From NCBI GenBank assembly GCA_019689775.1, contig JADGGV010000125.1:1-8991 (forward strand): a stretch of DNA of 8,991 nt. The letters run 5' to 3'. Below the pieces are notes generated by a model. That model was not told the origin of the DNA, ran no database searches, and worked only from the letters and a program-made list of their open reading frames with translations. Numbering within the stretch: position 1 is the stretch's first letter; the number at the start of each line of letters is the position of its first letter. This stretch comes from Gemmatimonadota bacterium (GTDB lineage: Bacteria > Gemmatimonadota > Gemmatimonadetes > Longimicrobiales > RSA9). This document shows positions 7,291 through 8,991 of this stretch, piece by piece. The translations under genes and the position numbers were made by a program.

Positions 7291-7320
7291 CCGCCCGCGC
7301 GCATCGCGAAGCTGCACGCC

Positions 7321-7857
7321 ATGGCACGCGTCTACACCATCGGCCATTCGACCCGCTCCATCGAGGACTTCGTCGAGCTGCTCCGCGCGCACGGCGTCGA
7401 CACGCTCGTCGACATCCGCCGATACCCGGGCTCGCGCCGTCAGCCGCAGTTCGGGCGGGAGACGCTTCCGGCGGCATTGGCCGCCGCGGGGATCGGCTAC
7501 GTGCACGAGGAGGCGCTCGGCGGGCGCCGCGCACCGGCGCCGGCCTCGCCGAACGGCTGGTGGCGCAACGAGCAGTTCCGCGGCTACGCCGACCACATGG
7601 CCACGCCCGCGTTCCGCGCGGCGCTCGACCGCCTCGTCCGGCTCGCCGAGCGGCGCACGCCGGCGATCATGTGCGCCGAAGCCGTGCCATGGCGCTGCCA
7701 TCGGAGCCTGACGGCCGACGCACTCGTCGCCCGCGGCGTCGACGTCGCCCACATCGTGGGGCCCGGACGCGCCGAGCCGCACACGCTCACCCCCGCCGCC
7801 CGTGTCGGCGCCGACGGGTCGGTGACGTATCCGCCGGATCAACCGTCCCTGTTGTGA
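7321..7857 (+). CDS. DUF488 domain-containing protein
   Basis: A 178-residue soluble protein matching the DUF488 family along most of its length: YTIGHSTR at residues 5-12, LVDIRRYPGSRR around 29-40, GIGYVHEEALGG in the middle, YADHMATPAF, and the two-cysteine signature MCAE (C118) followed by C126-H127-R128. The family is widespread and its biochemical role is not established; the conserved Cys, His and Arg residues suggest a catalytic or nucleotide/metal site, which is inference. The length is usual for the family. It is separated from the formate dehydrogenase operon by 184 bases and two hairpins, so it is probably transcribed on its own. The next gene faces it tail to tail. Confidence 0.9.
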   Translation: MARVYTIGHSTRSIEDFVELLRAHGVDTLVDIRRYPGSRRQPQFGRETLPAALAAAGIGYVHEEALGGRRAPAPASPNGWWRNEQFRGYADHMATPAFRAALDRLVRLAERRTPAIMCAEAVPWRCHRSLTADALVARGVDVAHIVGPGRAEPHTLTPAARVGADGSVTYPPDQPSLL

Positions 7858-7893
7858 GGCGCGCCGCCGCCGCCCGCCGCGAACGGGTGGAGC

Positions 7894-7915
7894 GCGTCGG
7901 CCCGAGGGCCGCCGC
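7894..7915. terminator. Hairpin between two convergent genes
   Basis: GCG-T-CGGCC (7894-7902) pairs with GGCCG-C-CGC (7907-7915) around the tetraloop CGAG, giving eight pairs and one T-C mismatch. It sits in the 58-base gap between the DUF488 stop and the stop of the minus-strand lipoprotein gene, where a two-way terminator is expected. No T-run is present on either side. Confidence 0.35.
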
Positions 7916-8260
7916 CTACGGCCCCAGCCGGACGCTCACGACGCTGCCGGCGCGCAGCGTCACCTCCCGACGCACGACCCGGCCCGTGCCGTCCTCCGTC
8001 CCGACCACGGTGATGGTCAGCATCCCCGGCTGCCGCACCACGAAGCGCCGCGTCTCGTTCGCGTTCACCTGGCCCAGGGTGGTCGGCACGCCGCCGGTCT
8101 CGTAGGATACCGACATGTCGCGGTTGGACGGATTGACCACCTCGAGGGTATAGACCGGCCCCGGCTCACTCTCCACCGCCACCGGACGGCTGCACGCCAC
8201 CGCGAGCGCGAGCGTGGCGAGGATGCCGGAGGACCGCAGCAGACGTACGGGATTCACCAT
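7916..8260 (-). CDS. Small beta-rich lipoprotein, function unknown
   Basis: A 114-residue protein on the minus strand. The start at 8260 is chosen because a strong ribosome binding site (GGAGG, complement of 8264-8268) lies just upstream and a lipoprotein signal begins there: Arg residues, a hydrophobic core, then LALAVAC with lipidated C23. The mature part of about 91 residues is rich in Val, Thr and Ser and looks like a single beta-sandwich (YTLEVVNPSNRDMSVSY, ETRRFVVR, MLTITVVG, VVRREVTLRAGSVVSVRLG). The frame stays open further upstream on the minus strand, but that part is the antisense of the neighbouring gene. I do not recognise a named family; proteins of this style occur in Gemmatimonadota as I remember. 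It diverges from the gene at 8318 and may share a control region with it. Confidence 0.8.
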   Translation of the reverse strand: MVNPVRLLRSSGILATLALAVACSRPVAVESEPGPVYTLEVVNPSNRDMSVSYETGGVPTTLGQVNANETRRFVVRQPGMLTITVVGTEDGTGRVVRREVTLRAGSVVSVRLGP

Positions 8261-8317
8261 CTTCCTCCAGGTCAGGCCCGCGGCCGCGGCCGCAGGAAGC
8301 ATGCGCGGGAACGCCAC
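8261..8317. promoter_or_regulatory. Divergent intergenic region with a 14-bp palindrome
   Basis: These 57 bases separate two genes that start in opposite directions and must carry the control signals for at least one of them. They contain the perfect palindrome GCGGCCGCGGCCGC (8280-8293), which could be an operator. The minus-strand ribosome binding site is at 8264-8268. No convincing -35/-10 pair is visible. Confidence 0.35.
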
Positions 8318-8794
8318 ATGACCAACAGCTACGCGACGGCGCGCGCGCCGCGCCCCGACGGATCGAAGCCGCTCACGCCCAAGCTCCTCGGCATCCTCGT
8401 CGCCGGAGCACTCCTGATCGCCGTCAGCCTCTGGATCGGCGACCGTCGCGTGGCCGTTCCCGCCAGCACCGGGCCGGCGGGGCTCGTCGTCGATCGGCCG
8501 GCGCAGGGCGCGACCGTCGCCCAGCCGCTCGTCGTCGAGTTCGCCACGCCCGCCCCGCTCCGCCTCACCCCCGCCGGCTGGCAGGCCGGCACGTACCACC
8601 TGCACGCGCTCGTCGACGGCGCCGAGCGCATGCCCGGCGCGAATGATATCACCGACCTCGGCGGCGGAAGGTTCCGCTGGACGTTCGGCACCGTCGGCGT
8701 CGGTCCCCACGAGCTCCGCCTCGTCTGGGCTCGCCCGGACCACCGCTCCGTGCCGGAAGGCGCATCGGACGTCGTGGCGTTCCAGGTGAAGTGA
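8318..8794 (+). CDS. Membrane-anchored DUF4399-like protein
   Basis: A 158-residue protein with one N-terminal membrane helix (about residues 23-41, LLGILVAGALLIAVSLWIG) preceded by a polar, basic segment, so the rest should lie outside the cytoplasm. The outer part looks like one beta-sandwich domain: VDRPAQGATVAQPLVVEF, then an H94-x-H96 pair in TYHLHALVDG, then RFRWTFG, and finally VGPHELRLVWARPDHRSV. The H-x-H followed by VDG, and the late G-P-H-E-L-R-L-V with D-H, resemble DUF4399 domains, whose function is unknown. The assignment is from memory of the pattern, not a search. A weak GCGGGA at 8305-8310 is the only ribosome binding site candidate. Two hairpins follow its stop. Confidence 0.8.
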   Translation: MTNSYATARAPRPDGSKPLTPKLLGILVAGALLIAVSLWIGDRRVAVPASTGPAGLVVDRPAQGATVAQPLVVEFATPAPLRLTPAGWQAGTYHLHALVDGAERMPGANDITDLGGGRFRWTFGTVGVGPHELRLVWARPDHRSVPEGASDVVAFQVK

Positions 8795-8817
8795 GCGCGC
8801 CGTGATGGGAGACGCGC

Positions 8818-8835
8818 CGGGTCGAGTGCGACCCG
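8818..8835 (+). terminator. Hairpin 1 downstream of the DUF4399-like gene
   Basis: CGGGTCG (8818-8824) pairs with CGACCCG (8829-8835) around AGTG, starting 23 bases after the stop codon. A seven-pair stem with a tetraloop close behind a stop fits a transcript-end structure, but no T-run follows. Confidence 0.35.
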
Positions 8836-8855
8836 CCGGGCGCGGTTGGCTCCGG

Positions 8856-8873
8856 GGGGTCGATCTCGACCCC
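8856..8873 (+). terminator. Hairpin 2, nearly the same stem as hairpin 1
   Basis: GGGGTCG (8856-8862) pairs with CGACCCC (8867-8873) around ATCT. The stem shares GGGTCG/CGACCC with the hairpin 38 bases upstream. Tandem terminators or a paired binding site are possible. No T-run is present. Confidence 0.35.
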
Positions 8874-8876
8874 GGC

Positions 8877-8906
8877 GCCGCAGGCGCGGCTCTCGATGCC
8901 GCAGGC
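8877..8906. repeat. Short direct repeat GCCGCAGGC
   Basis: GCCGCAGGC occurs at 8877-8885 and again at 8898-8906, 21 bases apart, in a region otherwise made of G/C-rich near-repeats (GGGCTCG also recurs three times between about 8909 and 8950). It has no assigned role. Confidence 0.3.
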
Positions 8907-8957
8907 CCCGGGCTCGAGATCGGGCGCGGGCTCGTCGTCGGGCTCGGGGTCGCGAAC

Positions 8958-8987
8958 GAGATCGAAATCGAGATCGAAACCGAAATC
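8958..8987. repeat. Hexamer tandem repeat (GARAYC, five copies) at the right edge
   Basis: GAGATC GAAATC GAGATC GAAACC GAAATC runs for 30 bases with period 6, the first copies also alternating with period 12. It is far less GC-rich than the rest of the window. It may continue beyond the edge and may be why the assembly stops here. Confidence 0.7.
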
Positions 8988-8991
8988 TAAA

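Noticed and set aside
8261..8743. N-terminal extension of the minus-strand lipoprotein frame
   Set aside because: It is antisense to the DUF4399-like gene. The ribosome binding site and lipoprotein signal place the start at 8260.
8802..8990. 62-residue open frame ending in EIEIEIETEI
   Set aside because: No ribosome binding site; it is built from two hairpins and simple repeats, with no hydrophobic core or motif. Probably intergenic, though a small gene cannot be excluded.
8649..8991. Minus-strand frame open to the right edge, Asp/Pro/Glu-rich near the edge
   Set aside because: It would overlap the 3' part of the DUF4399-like gene by about 145 bases tail to tail, and no start is visible. 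It could only be judged with sequence beyond the edge.
1..8991. tRNA, rRNA, CRISPR arrays, insertion sequences, riboswitches
   Set aside because: Nothing resembling clover-leaf ends, regularly spaced repeats with unique spacers, transposase genes or terminal inverted repeats was seen on reading. A tRNAscan-SE, Infernal or ISfinder run would settle this.

Overview
The window is very GC-rich (by eye roughly three quarters G+C) and comes from a bacterium that makes selenocysteine proteins, exports folded proteins by the Tat pathway and carries several lipoproteins. That points to a high-GC, probably diderm bacterium. The style of the small beta-rich lipoproteins reminds me of Gemmatimonadota, but Methylomirabilota/Rokubacteria or Myxococcota would also fit and the phylum is not settled here.

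Bases 1-7136 hold one tight plus-strand operon for a respiratory, membrane-bound, periplasmic formate dehydrogenase. The order is: catalytic alpha subunit (1-3381, 5' end cut or corrupted by the window edge); four-cluster iron-sulfur beta subunit (3381-4397); NrfD-type eight-helix membrane subunit (4451-5389); a 73-residue lipoprotein (5391-5612); FdhE-type maturation factor (5570-6436); a 122-residue helical protein of unknown function (6433-6801); and a second small lipoprotein (6798-7136). Apart from the 53-base gap before the membrane gene, all joints overlap or are one base apart. The alpha gene looks broken by a TGA at 586-588, but this TGA is a selenocysteine codon: the frame continues with FdnG-like sequence, and a strong SECIS-like hairpin follows with a GGTCT loop.

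The likely scheme is that formate is oxidised at the Mo/W-bis-MGD selenocysteine site of alpha, electrons pass through one [4Fe-4S] cluster in alpha and four in beta, and the NrfD subunit delivers them to quinone. FdhE matures or checks the enzyme. The two lipoproteins and the helical protein are the least explained parts and the best candidates for undescribed accessory components.

Bases 7137-7320 are intergenic, with two adjacent hairpins and a weak promoter candidate. Next come a plus-strand DUF488 gene (7321-7857), a convergent minus-strand lipoprotein gene (7916-8260), and, diverging from it across 57 bases with a 14-base palindrome, a plus-strand membrane-anchored DUF4399-like protein (8318-8794). 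The last 197 bases hold two hairpins with nearly the same stem and end in a GARAYC hexamer repeat. Both window edges are low-complexity (12 G in a row on the left, hexamer repeat on the right), as expected if this is a whole contig that broke at hard-to-assemble sequence. I saw no rRNA, tRNA, CRISPR array or insertion sequence.
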